Assembly: GCF_000430725.1 (NCBI RefSeq)
Contig: NZ_KE387216.1
Coordinates: 88,774-152,773 of the forward strand
Direction of reading: 5' to 3'
Source of the DNA: Azohydromonas australica DSM 1124
GTDB lineage: Bacteria; Pseudomonadota; Gammaproteobacteria; Burkholderiales; Burkholderiaceae_C
Length of the DNA stretch: 64,000 bases
In this document: positions 26,196 to 34,741 of the stretch, in pieces
How positions within the stretch are numbered: position 1 is the first letter of the stretch
Layout of the letters: each line of letters starts with the position of its first letter
Program-made: the position numbers and the translations under genes
The notes under the pieces: generated by a model
Databases searched by the model: none
The model's input: the letters and a program-made list of their open reading frames with translations, nothing else
What the model was told of the DNA's origin: nothing

Positions 26196-27191
26196 CTAGA
26201 GCGCCTTGATGTTGCCCTTGCGGGCGATATCGCCCCAGAGCCTGTAATTGTCCCGGGTCAGGTCGCCGAGGCGCTCAGGGCTGCCGCCGCCGACCAGATC
26301 GCCGTTCTTCGTGATCAGCTTGCCCACCGCGGGGTCCGAAAGTGCCGCGTTCATGGCGGTATTGGCCTTGCGGACGATGTCCGCGGGCAACCTGGGCGGC
26401 CCCCACAGCCCGACGAACACCGTCACCACGAAGTCCTTCACGCCCAGCTCGGCCGCGGTGGGAACGTCAGGCAGTGCGGGCAGCCGCGAGCTGCCGGTCA
26501 CGAGGATGGGCCGCAGCTTCCCGGTATTGATGAAGGGAATGAGCAGCGATGCCGCGTCGATCAGGCACGGCAGCTGGTTGCCCACGACATCCTGGATGGC
26601 CGGCGCGCTGCCCTTGTACGGGACCTGGTTCATGGGGGGCAGGCCGGTGCGCTCGCGGAAATATTCCATGGCCAGGTGGGTATTTCCGCCGTTGCCCGCG
26701 GAGGCATAGCTGAATCCCTTGGTGCCGGCTTCCGCCTTGACCCAGGCGAGGAACTCCGCCAGGTTGCGCGCCGGTGCCAGCGGGTTGACGACCAGGACCA
26801 GCTGCGATTCGAGAATCAGGCCGATGGGCGTGAATTCCGTCGGATTGGGCGACGGCGAAGCAAAGGTGTGCGGGTTGATGGTGAGGCTGGTATTGGCCAC
26901 CAGCAGCTTGTAGGGGTCGGACGCCCGGTGCACTTCGCTGGCCGCGAGATTGCCCGAGGCGCCTGGCTTGTTTTCCACCACCACCGGCTGCCCCAGCGAG
27001 CTGGCCATGCTGCCGCTGATGAAGCGCGCGCCGGCATCGGTCAGGCCGCCGGGCGGATAGCCCACGAACAGTGAGACCGCCTTCGTCGGCCACGGGGTGC
27101 CTTGTGCCCAAAGGGGGCCCGGATAACCGGCCGACATCGCGGTGCCGGCGGCGGCCATTCTCAGGATGTCGCGCCTGGAAGTGGTTCTCAT
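26196..27191 (-). CDS. Bug/TctC-family periplasmic binding protein (1 of 7)
   Basis: The 331-residue protein has a twin-arginine-like signal (MRTTSRRDILRMAAAGTAMSAGY) and the Bug fold. Family marks are WPTKAVSLFVGYPPGGLTDAGAR near the mature N-terminus, VVENKPGASGNLAA, NQVPYKGSAPA in the second lobe, and ALPDVPTAAELG. Bug proteins bind carboxylates or small polar molecules and usually serve a TctAB membrane pair, which is absent here. It is downstream of the L-arabonate dehydratase and 2-keto-3-deoxyarabonate dehydratase genes on the same strand, so a pentonate-like ligand is plausible. The GYPPGG loop replaces the more usual PFxPGG. Confidence 0.88.
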   Translation of the reverse strand: MRTTSRRDILRMAAAGTAMSAGYPGPLWAQGTPWPTKAVSLFVGYPPGGLTDAGARFISGSMASSLGQPVVVENKPGASGNLAASEVHRASDPYKLLVANTSLTINPHTFASPSPNPTEFTPIGLILESQLVLVVNPLAPARNLAEFLAWVKAEAGTKGFSYASAGNGGNTHLAMEYFRERTGLPPMNQVPYKGSAPAIQDVVGNQLPCLIDAASLLIPFINTGKLRPILVTGSSRLPALPDVPTAAELGVKDFVVTVFVGLWGPPRLPADIVRKANTAMNAALSDPAVGKLITKNGDLVGGGSPERLGDLTRDNYRLWGDIARKGNIKAL

Positions 27192-27249
27192 GGAAGTCTC
27201 CTCGTTGATGAAATCGGGTCGTGGTCGCGCGCTTGTCCGGCCGCGGGGG

Positions 27250-28179
27250 CTACCGCGCCCAGCGCAGCACCAGCGGGTCGAGGCGCCGGGCGATGGCGAT
27301 GAGCTCGCTGCGCGTGGCCGGGTGGAGCGCGGGCCAGGGATGGCGCGGGGCCTCGCAGGCGATCACGCCGCCTTCCTTCATGAGCGCCTTGGCCGCGAGG
27401 AAGCCGGCCTGGCGGTTCTCGTGGTTGATGAGCGGCAGCCAGCGCTGGTAGAGCGCGAAGGCGGCATCCGCGCCGCCCGCGCGGTGGGCATCGACGATGG
27501 CGCGCATCGCGTCGGGAAAGCCCGCGCCGGTCATGGCGCCGGTGGCGCCGGCCTCCAGGTCGGCCAGCAGCGTGATGCCTTCCTCGCCGTCCCACGGCCC
27601 TTCGACGGCAGCGCCGCCGAGGCGGATCAGCTCGCGCAGCTTGTTGGCCGCGCCCGGCGTCTCGATCTTGAAGTACGACACCTGCGCCACCTCGCGCGCC
27701 AGGCGGGCGAGGAAGGCGGCCGGCAGCGGCGTACCGCTGCAGGGCGCGTCCTGGACCATGACGGGAATGTCCAGCGCGTCCGAGAGGCGCCGGTAGAAGG
27801 ACTCGATCGCGGCTTCGGGCACGCGGAAGGTGGCGCCGTGGTAGGGCGGCATCACCATCACCATGGCCGCCCCCTGCGCCTGCGCACGCCGGCTGCGGGC
27901 GATGCAGACCTCGGTGCTGAAGTGGGTCGTGGTGACGATCACCGGGACGCGGCTGGCCACATGCTCCAGCACGGTGCGCGTGAGGACCTCGCGCTCCTCG
28001 TCGGCCAGCAGGAACTGCTCGGAGAAGTTGGCCAGGATGCACAGCCCGTCGGAGCCGGCGTCGATCATGAAGTCCACCGCGCGCTTCTGGCTGTCGAGGT
28101 CCAGCGCGCCGGTGTCGGTGAAGGTCGTGGGCACGACGGGGAAGACGCCGCGGTAGCGCGGCGCGGGAATGGCGGCCAT
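27250..28179 (-). CDS. 2-keto-3-deoxy-L-arabonate dehydratase (DHDPS/NAL superfamily)
   Basis: The 309-residue TIM-barrel protein belongs to the dihydrodipicolinate-synthase/N-acetylneuraminate-lyase superfamily. The Schiff-base lysine is Lys171 (VSYFKIETPG). The usual YNxP tyrosine site is replaced by QDAPCSG (143-149), as I recall for the 2-keto-3-deoxy-L-arabonate dehydratases, whose N-terminal GVFPVVPTTF and LCILANFSEQFLL segments also match. The reaction gives alpha-ketoglutarate semialdehyde from 2-keto-3-deoxy-L-arabonate. The next gene upstream is an L-arabonate dehydratase, the preceding step, which strengthens the call. The ATG at 28179 was chosen; the frame upstream is antisense or out of gene. 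Confidence 0.85.
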   Translation of the reverse strand: MAAIPAPRYRGVFPVVPTTFTDTGALDLDSQKRAVDFMIDAGSDGLCILANFSEQFLLADEEREVLTRTVLEHVASRVPVIVTTTHFSTEVCIARSRRAQAQGAAMVMVMPPYHGATFRVPEAAIESFYRRLSDALDIPVMVQDAPCSGTPLPAAFLARLAREVAQVSYFKIETPGAANKLRELIRLGGAAVEGPWDGEEGITLLADLEAGATGAMTGAGFPDAMRAIVDAHRAGGADAAFALYQRWLPLINHENRQAGFLAAKALMKEGGVIACEAPRHPWPALHPATRSELIAIARRLDPLVLRWAR

Positions 28180-28256
28180 GGGCTCGTTTCCTTGGGGGGT
28201 CGTTGGAGGCTGGAGGGCCGGGGCGCGGTGAGCGGCCCAGGCCCGCGGCACGTGAA

Positions 28257-29993
28257 TCAGTGCGAATGGCGTGGCACGGCGTTGCCGCGGCAGCCGACCA
28301 GGAAGTCCAGGTCGCAGCCCTCGTCGGCCTGCAGCACGTGGTTCACGTACAGCTTGCGGTAGCCGCCGTCGGCGGGCGCGGGCAGCGGCTGCACGTCGGA
28401 CAGGCGGCGCGCGAGCTCCTCGTCCGGGATGTCCAGGCGCAGGGTGCCCGCCTCGCAGTCGAGCTCGATCCAGTCGCCGTCGCGTACCGCCGCCAGCGGG
28501 CCGCCGGCTGCGGCCTCGGGCGCCACGTGCAGCACGACCGTGCCGTAGGCGGTGCCGCTCATGCGCGCGTCGGAGATGCGCACCATGTCCTTCACGCCCG
28601 CGCGCAGCAGCTTCGGGGGCAGGCCCATGTTGCCCACCTCGGCCATGCCGGGGTAGCCGCGCGGGCCGCAGTTCTTCAGCACGAGCACGGAGCTGGCGTC
28701 CACCGCCAGCGACTCGTCGACGATGCGTTCCTTGTAGTGCTCCAGGTTCTCGAACACCACGGCGCGGCCGCGGTGGCGCAGCAGCTCGGGCGATGCGGCC
28801 GAGGGCTTGAGCACGGCACCGCGCGGCGCGAGGTTGCCGCGCAGCACGCGGATGCCGCCGTCGTCGATGAGCGGGCGCTGCAGCGGGCGGATCACCTCGT
28901 CGTCGGTGATGGGGGCCTCCCTGACGTTGTCCCAGAGGCTGTGGCCGTTGACGGTGAGCGCGCCGGGGTGCGGCAGCCGGCCCGCCTCGCCAAGGCGGCG
29001 CAGCACGGCGGGCAGGCCGCCGGCGTAATAGAACTCCTCCATCAGGAAGCGCCCGGAAGGCATGAGGTCCACGATGGTGGGCGTGTCGCGCCCGATGCGC
29101 GTCCAGTCCTCCAGCTCCAGCGGCACGCCGATGCGTCCGGCGATGGCCTTGAGGTGGATCACCGCGTTGGTGGAGCCGCCGATGGCCGCGTTGGCGCGGA
29201 TGGCGTTCTCGAAGGCCTCGCGCGTGAGGATCTTCGACAGCGTCAGGCCTTCCAGCGCCATCTGCACGATGCGCTGGCCCGACATGTGCGCCAGCACGTA
29301 GCGGCGCGCGTCCACCGCCGGGATGGCCGCGTTGTGCGGCAGGCTGGTGCCCAGCGCCTCGGCCATGCAGGCCATGGTGGAAGCCGTGCCCATGGTGTTG
29401 CAGGTGCCGGCCGAGCGTGACATGCCGGCCTCGGCCGACAGGAACTGGTGCAGGTTGATCTCGCCGGCCTTGAGCGACTCGTGCAGCTGCCACACGGCCG
29501 TGCCCGAGCCGATGTTCTTGCCCTCGAGCTTGCCGTTGAGCATGGGACCGCCCGAAACCACGATGGCGGGCACGTCGCAGCTGGCCGCACCCATGAGCAG
29601 CGCGGGCGTGGTCTTGTCGCACCCGGCCAGCAGCACGACCGCGTCGATCGGGTTGCCCCGGATGGCCTCCTCGACGTCCATGGCCGCGAGGTTGCGCGTG
29701 AGCATGGCCGTGGGGCGCAGGTTCGACTCGCCGTTGGAGAACACCGGAAACTCGACCGGGAAGCCGCCGGCCTCGTACACGCCGCGCTTGACGTGCTCCG
29801 CGAGCTTGCGGAAGTGCGCATTGCAGGGCGTGAGCTCGGACCAGGTGTTGCAGATGCCGATCACCGGGCGGCCGTCGAACAGGTGCTCGGGCAGGCCCTG
29901 GTTCTTCATCCAGCTGCGGTACATGAAGCCGTTCTTGTCGGCTGTGCCGAACCACTGGGCCGAGCGCAGCTTGGGCTTGTTTGTCGAGCTCAT
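28257..29993 (-). CDS. L-arabonate dehydratase (IlvD/Edd family)
   Basis: The 578-residue protein is a sugar-acid dehydratase of the IlvD/Edd family. It has Cys57 (SELTPCNAH), Cys125 (LLAGCDKTTPA) and Cys198 (RSAGTCNTMG), the three ligands of the [2Fe-2S] cluster in pentonate dehydratases. It matches the L-arabinonate/D-xylonate subgroup rather than IlvD itself (for example WFGTADKNGFMYRSWMKNQG at the N-terminus). It would convert L-arabonate to 2-keto-3-deoxy-L-arabonate, the substrate of the adjacent enzyme. D-fuconate or D-galactonate are other substrates known for this group. The divergent LysR gene probably controls it. Confidence 0.9.
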   Translation of the reverse strand: MSSTNKPKLRSAQWFGTADKNGFMYRSWMKNQGLPEHLFDGRPVIGICNTWSELTPCNAHFRKLAEHVKRGVYEAGGFPVEFPVFSNGESNLRPTAMLTRNLAAMDVEEAIRGNPIDAVVLLAGCDKTTPALLMGAASCDVPAIVVSGGPMLNGKLEGKNIGSGTAVWQLHESLKAGEINLHQFLSAEAGMSRSAGTCNTMGTASTMACMAEALGTSLPHNAAIPAVDARRYVLAHMSGQRIVQMALEGLTLSKILTREAFENAIRANAAIGGSTNAVIHLKAIAGRIGVPLELEDWTRIGRDTPTIVDLMPSGRFLMEEFYYAGGLPAVLRRLGEAGRLPHPGALTVNGHSLWDNVREAPITDDEVIRPLQRPLIDDGGIRVLRGNLAPRGAVLKPSAASPELLRHRGRAVVFENLEHYKERIVDESLAVDASSVLVLKNCGPRGYPGMAEVGNMGLPPKLLRAGVKDMVRISDARMSGTAYGTVVLHVAPEAAAGGPLAAVRDGDWIELDCEAGTLRLDIPDEELARRLSDVQPLPAPADGGYRKLYVNHVLQADEGCDLDFLVGCRGNAVPRHSH

Positions 29994-30103
29994 CTTTGAA
30001 GCGTGGTGGAGTGCAGTGGGGCGAACTCTAGATATCGATTTGTTATCCTTCCAATGAAAAGTTAGCCGTTTTGGATATTGATTCGGATATTGAGGAGAAC
30101 CCT
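29994..30103. promoter_or_regulatory. Divergent regulatory region, sugar-acid operon and LysR gene
   Basis: This AT-rich 110-bp gap holds two direct copies of GGATATTGA (30073-30081 and 30085-30093) and a GATATC with a nearby inverted GGATA (30031-30050). LysR proteins commonly bind such divergent regions. A GAGGAG ribosome site (30092-30097) serves the regulator gene. Confidence 0.5.
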
Positions 30104-31084
30104 ATGGCCTCGGCGGCTGAGCGTTGGTACCTGCGATCGCGGCTGAAGACCCGCCACCTGCTGCTGCTGGTGGCGCTGGGTGACGAGGGCAACATCCACC
30201 GCGCCGCGGAGGTGCTGTCGGTGACGCAGCCGGCGGCGTCGAAGATGCTGCGCGAGCTGGAGGAGATGCTGGAGGCGCCGCTGTTCGAGCGCCTGCCGCG
30301 CGGCGTGCGGCCCACGCCCTACGGCGAGGCGCTGATCCGCCATGCGCGCCTGGTGGTGGACAGCCTGGACCAGGCGCGCGACGAGGTGCAGGCGCTCAAG
30401 AGCGGCGAGATGGGGCACGTGGCCGTGGGCGCGATCACCTCGCCCGGCGTGCGCCTGTTGCCCGAAGCCGTGGCGGCGCTCAAGCAGGCCCAGCCCGGCC
30501 TGCACGTGTGCGTGGAGATCGAGAGCAGCAACGTGCTGCTGGAGCGGCTGGCGCAGGACCGGCTGGACCTGGTCGTGGGGCGCCTGTCCGCGGAGCACGA
30601 CCGGCTGCAGCTGCGCTACGAGCCCCTGACCTTCGAGCCGGTGTGCGCGGTGGTGCGGCCGGGCCACCCGCTGCTGCAGGCCCCCGGGCTGTCGTTGCCG
30701 ATGCTGGCGCAGGCGGCGTGGATCGTGCCGCCGCTGGGCACCGTGCTGCGCCACCGCTTCGAGCTCATGTTCCAGCGCGCGAGCCTGCGCGTGCCGGCCA
30801 ACCTCGTCGAAACCTCAGCACTGCTGTTCGTCACGCGCATGCTCGAGCACACCGACATGCTGGCCGTGCTCAGCGTGGACGTGGCGCGCTACTACGCGGC
30901 CCACGGGATGATCGCGGTGCTGCCGCTGGAGCTGCCCTGCCACATGGACGACTTCGGCATCATCAGCCGCACCGACCGCCTGCTCTCGCCCGCGGCCGAA
31001 CGCATGGCCGCCGCGCTGCGCAGCGCCGGCCTGGGCATCTACGGCGACCCGCGCGAGGCGGCGGCGCCCTACCCGCCCCGGTGA
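30104..31084 (+). CDS. LysR-family regulator of the sugar-acid genes
   Basis: The 326-residue regulator has its winged helix-turn-helix in residues 12-70 (RHLLLLVALGDEGNIHRAAE, SVTQPAASKMLRELE, FERLPRGVRPTPYGE), as in the GbpR/galactose-binding LysR group. An effector-binding domain follows. It is transcribed divergently from L-arabonate dehydratase with 110 bp between start codons, the usual arrangement for a LysR regulator and its target. The ATG at 30104 follows a GAGGAG site; an upstream in-frame start at 30071 is less likely. Confidence 0.88.
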   Translation: MASAAERWYLRSRLKTRHLLLLVALGDEGNIHRAAEVLSVTQPAASKMLRELEEMLEAPLFERLPRGVRPTPYGEALIRHARLVVDSLDQARDEVQALKSGEMGHVAVGAITSPGVRLLPEAVAALKQAQPGLHVCVEIESSNVLLERLAQDRLDLVVGRLSAEHDRLQLRYEPLTFEPVCAVVRPGHPLLQAPGLSLPMLAQAAWIVPPLGTVLRHRFELMFQRASLRVPANLVETSALLFVTRMLEHTDMLAVLSVDVARYYAAHGMIAVLPLELPCHMDDFGIISRTDRLLSPAAERMAAALRSAGLGIYGDPREAAAPYPPR

Positions 31085-31096
31085 GCACGCACCGGC

Positions 31097-31498
31097 TCAA
31101 GCCCCGCCGGCCGTGAGCCATTCGGGCTTGAACCAGCGGTCGGCGTCGCCGTCGTAGGGCAGCCGCGTCACGTCCCAGTGGCGGATGAAGGGCGCGTAGG
31201 CGTCCCACACCGCCGGGCCGCCGCCGATGAAGACCACGCGGCCGGGGTAGCGCGCCAGCACCTCGGCCGGCGCCTCGCCGGAGCGGATCACCGCCACCGT
31301 GCGCTCCGCCTTCGCGAACTCGGGGACGCTGGCGATGGTGCGCGGCCCGGCCAGCAGCACGTGGCCGCGGGTGATCTCGAAGAAGCGCGCCACGTCCTCG
31401 CGGAAGGCGCGAGCGCGCTCGCCCTCCCAGGGCATGCGCCCGTGCAGGCCGAGCTGGCCGCGCAGGCCGATGGCGCAGATGGCTCGAACGTCGGTCAT
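31097..31498 (-). CDS. Dihydrofolate-reductase-like protein
   Basis: The 133-residue protein matches the DHFR fold: AICAIGLRGQLGLHGRMPW (about 5-23; canonical IGxxGxLPW), FFEITRGHVLLAGPRTIASVP (canonical TxGxxVIMGRKT), and RVVFIGGGPAVWDAYAPF (canonical GGxxLY). It is shorter than chromosomal FolA (about 160) and ends after YDGDADRWFKPEW, missing the last strands. It is probably a DHFR-like paralogue rather than the housekeeping enzyme. It is a single gene, convergent with the LysR gene. Confidence 0.75.
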   Translation of the reverse strand: MTDVRAICAIGLRGQLGLHGRMPWEGERARAFREDVARFFEITRGHVLLAGPRTIASVPEFAKAERTVAVIRSGEAPAEVLARYPGRVVFIGGGPAVWDAYAPFIRHWDVTRLPYDGDADRWFKPEWLTAGGA

Positions 31499-31820
31499 CG
31501 CGGGACTCCTTTGCAAGGGCTGGGGCTGGGACGCCGGGCAGCGCGGTCGTGGTGCCGTACCACGGCGGGCTGCGCGGCGCTCGTCAGGAAACGTCCCGCA
31601 CCCGGGGCAACCGCCGTGCTTGAGCTGGCGCAAGGCCGGCCGGCGGGGAGCGCGTGAATCATGCGCCGGCATGCCGTGCCTTTATCACGGCCAAGAACCA
31701 AGGGTTAACGAGCATAGGGTTTCGCCCTGCCGCGAGCGTGAAGTAAGCCCGCTGCAAAGCTGGCGGCGCACGCTGCGGCCCGCACCCCACCAAAGCACAC
31801 AGCCCATCAAGGAGCGAGAC
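31499..31820. other. Intergenic stretch between DHFR-like and BON genes
   Basis: This 322-bp gap contains the divergent promoter region for the two genes. I see no coding sequence, repeat or convincing promoter pair. A GGAGCGAG ribosome site precedes the BON gene. Confidence 0.4.
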
Positions 31821-32303
31821 ATGGAAACCGATGCCGATCTGAAGCGAGACGTCGAAGCCGAGCTGGCCTGGGACGCGGCCGTGAAGGCCCTGCCGATCAA
31901 GGTGGCGGTGCGCGACGGCGTGGTGACGCTCTCGGGCCAGCTGGAGGCCTACACCGAGCGCTGCGCGGTGGAGCGTGCGCTGCAGCGCGTCAACGGCGCG
32001 CGCAGCATCAAGCTGGACCTGGAGGTGGTGCTGCCGCCGGAACTCCAGCGCGGCGACGCCGAGATCGCCCAGGCCGCGCGCGCCGCGCTGCAGTGGAGCG
32101 CGCCCTCGCTGATGGACGACGTGAGCGTGAGCGTGGACGACGGCTGGCTCACGCTGGAAGGCGAGGTCGATCGCGCCTCGCTGCGCAAGCGCGTGGAAGA
32201 CGCCATGCGCGACCTCACCGGGCTGGTCGGCCTGACCAACCGCATCACGCTGCGCAGCCGTGGGGCGTCGGCCGTGCGCGTCGATGCCGTGATGGTGCGC
32301 TGA
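31821..32303 (+). CDS. BON-domain protein
   Basis: The 160-residue protein has no signal peptide and two BON domains: residues 3-70 (ADLKRDVEAELAWDAAV, then IKVAVRDGVVTLSGQLEAY) and 78-146 (IAQAARAALQWS, then VSVSVDDGWLTLEGEVDRAS). BON domains bind phospholipid or small ligands and are common in osmotic-stress proteins such as OsmY. Without a signal sequence this one is probably cytosolic, like the BON proteins that accompany stress loci in betaproteobacteria. Single gene. Confidence 0.85.
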   Translation: METDADLKRDVEAELAWDAAVKALPIKVAVRDGVVTLSGQLEAYTERCAVERALQRVNGARSIKLDLEVVLPPELQRGDAEIAQAARAALQWSAPSLMDDVSVSVDDGWLTLEGEVDRASLRKRVEDAMRDLTGLVGLTNRITLRSRGASAVRVDAVMVR

Positions 32304-32390
32304 GCACGCCATCGGGGTTGCCGCCGCAACGGTCCCCGCAGGCTTGCTCCACGGCGGCCCTCGTGCCGCCGCCGTTGCTGCGTCACCGCA

Positions 32391-32618
32391 TCACTGCAGT
32401 GGCTCGCGCAACATCCCGCGCAGCGCCCGCAGCACCATTTCCGGCGTCGGGTGCGCCTCCTGCGACAGCTCGGGCCGCGAGCGCACGATGCACAGCACGG
32501 CTTGCCGGTCCTCCCAGGAAGCGCAGCGGCAGGCCTCCACGAGCGCATCGCCGACGAAGTTGGAATCCGCCAGGTGCACCGCGTGCGCGATCAGCGCCAT
32601 GGCATTGAGTGTGTGCAT
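32391..32618 (-). CDS. Small hypothetical protein, 75 residues
   Basis: The product is helical and soluble (MALIAHAVHLADSNFVGDAL, then CASWEDRQAVLCIVRS), with no family recognised. The start is supported by GGAGG 6 nt before the ATG at 32618. Confidence 0.55.
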   Translation of the reverse strand: MHTLNAMALIAHAVHLADSNFVGDALVEACRCASWEDRQAVLCIVRSRPELSQEAHPTPEMVLRALRGMLREPLQ

Positions 32619-32939
32619 GTCCTGCCTCCGGTCGTCCCCTGCGACCCGTGCGATGGCGTTCACTGTGCGCCGCCGCACGTCCCTCGCAGCCCAACGCCCT
32701 GCTCCCCGGTGAATGCTTGTGTGGCGCCTGTCTGACGAGGTGTCTCACCTGTGCAGGGGATGGCGAAAGCTGCGTGGACCATTTTCCGGACTGGTTGCGC
32801 CCGGAACCGGACATCCAGGGTGCCCGTTCCGGGGTTCTCCGACCCCCTCACCAGAAGGCATCCGCGCGGATGCGGTATTGCCAGGCACCGTGTTTTCGGT
32901 CTAGGTGCAGCGCCAGGGGCCCTCGCGCCGAAACGGCGT
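32619..32939. other. Intergenic stretch before the lysine/alanine-rich protein gene
   Basis: No gene was seen. The segment around 32770-32850 (GGACCATTTTCCGGACTGGTTG and a CCGGAACCGGACATCC run, shown as two pieces) has the look of an insertion-sequence end, but no matching second end or transposase was found. Confidence 0.3.
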
Positions 32940-32968
32940 GAAATGGTATAAATCATTTACACCATTTC
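32940..32968. promoter_or_regulatory. 29-bp imperfect palindrome upstream of the lysine/alanine-rich protein gene
   Basis: The left arm GAAATGGTATAAAT and the right arm ATTTACACCATTTC pair at 13 of 14 positions around a central C at 32954. It contains a -10-like TATAAAT and ends about 1 bp before the AGGAG ribosome site. A repressor bound here would block transcription or translation start. Autoregulation by the downstream protein, whose C-terminus resembles a ribbon-helix-helix fold, is an inference. Confidence 0.6.
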
Positions 32969-32979
32969 AGGAGCAAACC

Positions 32980-33633
32980 ATGTCCCGCAAGACCGAACAC
33001 CCGGCGCCCGCCGTGCTGCTGTCCACCGCGGCGCCGGAGGGCACGGACGCCGCCCTGCCTGCGGCCGTGGACACCCCCAGCGCGCCGCCCGCGACGGTGG
33101 CGCCGCTGGCCGCGGCGGCCGCCGCCGTGGTGGCGTCGCCGGCCGAAGCGCCGGCCAGGCGGCTCAAGGCCGTCAAGCCGGCGGCCCGCAGCCTCCCGTC
33201 GGACAAGCCGGCCCAGGCCGCCAAGCCCGCGAAGGCTGAAGCCGCCGCCAAGGCCGGCAAAGCCGCCAAGGCGCCAGGCGAAGCCGCCGCGTCCAAGGCC
33301 GGCAAGCCGGTGAAGCTTGACAAGCCCGCCAAGGCCGAGAAGGTTGAGAAAGCCGCCAAGTCCGACAAGCCCGCCGCCCCGGGGGCGGACGCCGAGGCGG
33401 CCAAGGCCTTCGTCAAACCCAAGCTCGTGCGCGACAGCTTCACCATGCCGCGTGGCGACTTCGCGCTGATCGGCGTGCTCAAGGAGCGCGCGCTGGGCTT
33501 CAAGCGCCCGGCCAAGAAGAGCGAGCTGCTGCGCGCCGGGCTGCATGCGCTGGCCGCCCTGGACGACGTGAAGCTGCAGGCCGCACTGGAGGACCTCACG
33601 CCGCTGAAGGCCGGCCGCCCGAAGAAGGGCTGA
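32980..33633 (+). CDS. Lysine/alanine-rich histone-like protein with a ribbon-helix-helix-like C-terminus
   Basis: The 217-residue protein has three parts. Residues 1-55 are Ala/Pro/Val-rich. Residues 56-145 are a low-complexity Lys/Ala/Pro tract built from repeats like AKPAKAE and KAGKAAKA, as in eukaryotic H1-like bacterial proteins (AlgP, PhaF tail). Residues about 150-205 are ordered: VRDSFTMPRGDFALIGVLKE, then KRPAKKSELLRAGLHALAAL, which fits the strand-helix-helix order of ribbon-helix-helix DNA-binding domains. It ends with an AT-hook-like GRPKKG. It should bind DNA; no phasin domain is present. A 29-bp palindrome overlaps its promoter region. Confidence 0.75.
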   Translation: MSRKTEHPAPAVLLSTAAPEGTDAALPAAVDTPSAPPATVAPLAAAAAAVVASPAEAPARRLKAVKPAARSLPSDKPAQAAKPAKAEAAAKAGKAAKAPGEAAASKAGKPVKLDKPAKAEKVEKAAKSDKPAAPGADAEAAKAFVKPKLVRDSFTMPRGDFALIGVLKERALGFKRPAKKSELLRAGLHALAALDDVKLQAALEDLTPLKAGRPKKG

Positions 33634-33715
33634 GGCCGCTCCCGCCCGGGCCCGCCGGCTGCCTGGGCCGGGACGGCCACGCCGGTCCCGCCGCGTGACG
33701 AGGAGAACGTCCACC

Positions 33716-34741
33716 ATGCGCCCCAGCGCAGTCACCGAACCCGTGGAGCTGGCCGAGCTGCAGCGGCTGCTCGATGGCGCGCCCGCGCCGGTGCAGGTGT
33801 GCATCCTGTGCGAGGTGGACGCGGGCGGGCGGCGGCTGCCGGTGCCGGCCTTCATGCTGGGCAACCCCGCGCCCCAGGTGCCGGCGGCGGGCTTCTTCGG
33901 CGGCGTGCACGGGCTGGAGCGCATCGGCGCCGCGGTGGTGCTGTGCTTCCTGCGCAGCGTGCTGGCGCGGCTGCGCTGGGACGAACTGCTGCAGCGGCAG
34001 CTGGAGCGCATGCGGCTGGTGTTCATGCCGGTGGTCAATCCCGGCGGGCTGTGGGCCGGCACGCGCGCCAATCCGCAGGGCGTGGACCTGATGCGCAACG
34101 CCCCGGTGGACGCCGCCGAAGCCGTGGCGCCGCTGGTGGGCGGGCAGCGCCTGTCGCGGCGCCTGCCCTGGTACCGCGGCCCGCGCCACGCGCCGCTGCA
34201 GGCCGAGAGCCAGGCGCTGTGCGCGCTGGTGCGCCGCGAGCTGCTGAGCCACGAGTTCAGCCTCGCCGTCGATTGCCACTCCGGCTTCGGCCTGCACGAC
34301 CGGCTGTGGTTTCCCTACGCCGGCACGCGCGCGCCGGTGCCGCACCTGGCCGAGCTGCACGCGCTCAGCCGGCTGCTGGACGAGTCGCTGCCGCAGCACC
34401 GCTACCTCTTCGAGCCGCAGAGCCGCCACTACCTAGCCCACGGCGACCTGTGGGACTACCTCTACCGCGAGGCCTGCCGCGAGCCCGGGCGCACCTTCCT
34501 GCCGCTGACGCTGGAGATGGGCTCCTGGCGGTGGGTGCGCAAGAACCCGCGCCAGCTGCTGTCGGCGCAGGGCCTGTTCAACCCGCTGCCCGAACACCGC
34601 CACGCGCGCGTGCTGCGCCGCCACCTGGGCTGGCTGGAGCTGGCGGCGCGCGCGGCCTGCAGCCACCGCGCCTGGTGCCCGCACGGCGCGGAGCGCGAGC
34701 GCCAGCAGCACTTGGCGCTGCGGCGCTGGTACGGCGCATGA
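33716..34741 (+). CDS. M14-family (carboxypeptidase A-like) zinc hydrolase
   Basis: The 341-residue protein has the M14 zinc motif H65-x-x-E68 in FGGVHGLERIG, a substrate-site segment VNPGGLWAGTRANPQGVDLMRN, and DCHSGFG with the third zinc ligand. LEMGSW supplies a candidate catalytic glutamate. This set fits the succinylglutamate-desuccinylase/DUF2817 branch. There is no signal peptide, so it acts in the cytosol on an acylated amino acid or peptide. The gene ends in an ATGA overlap with an alpha/beta hydrolase, implying they are co-translated. Confidence 0.8.
   Translation: MRPSAVTEPVELAELQRLLDGAPAPVQVCILCEVDAGGRRLPVPAFMLGNPAPQVPAAGFFGGVHGLERIGAAVVLCFLRSVLARLRWDELLQRQLERMRLVFMPVVNPGGLWAGTRANPQGVDLMRNAPVDAAEAVAPLVGGQRLSRRLPWYRGPRHAPLQAESQALCALVRRELLSHEFSLAVDCHSGFGLHDRLWFPYAGTRAPVPHLAELHALSRLLDESLPQHRYLFEPQSRHYLAHGDLWDYLYREACREPGRTFLPLTLEMGSWRWVRKNPRQLLSAQGLFNPLPEHRHARVLRRHLGWLELAARAACSHRAWCPHGAERERQQHLALRRWYGA

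Noticed and set aside
28180..29955. Reading the 2-keto-3-deoxyarabonate dehydratase as a 901-residue fusion
   Set aside because: The upstream part is an out-of-frame shadow of the L-arabonate dehydratase gene; a normal ATG at 28179 starts the family sequence.
32770..32850. Possible insertion-sequence end upstream of the lysine/alanine-rich gene
   Set aside because: Only a vague resemblance to terminal sequences; no transposase, second end or target duplication could be found.
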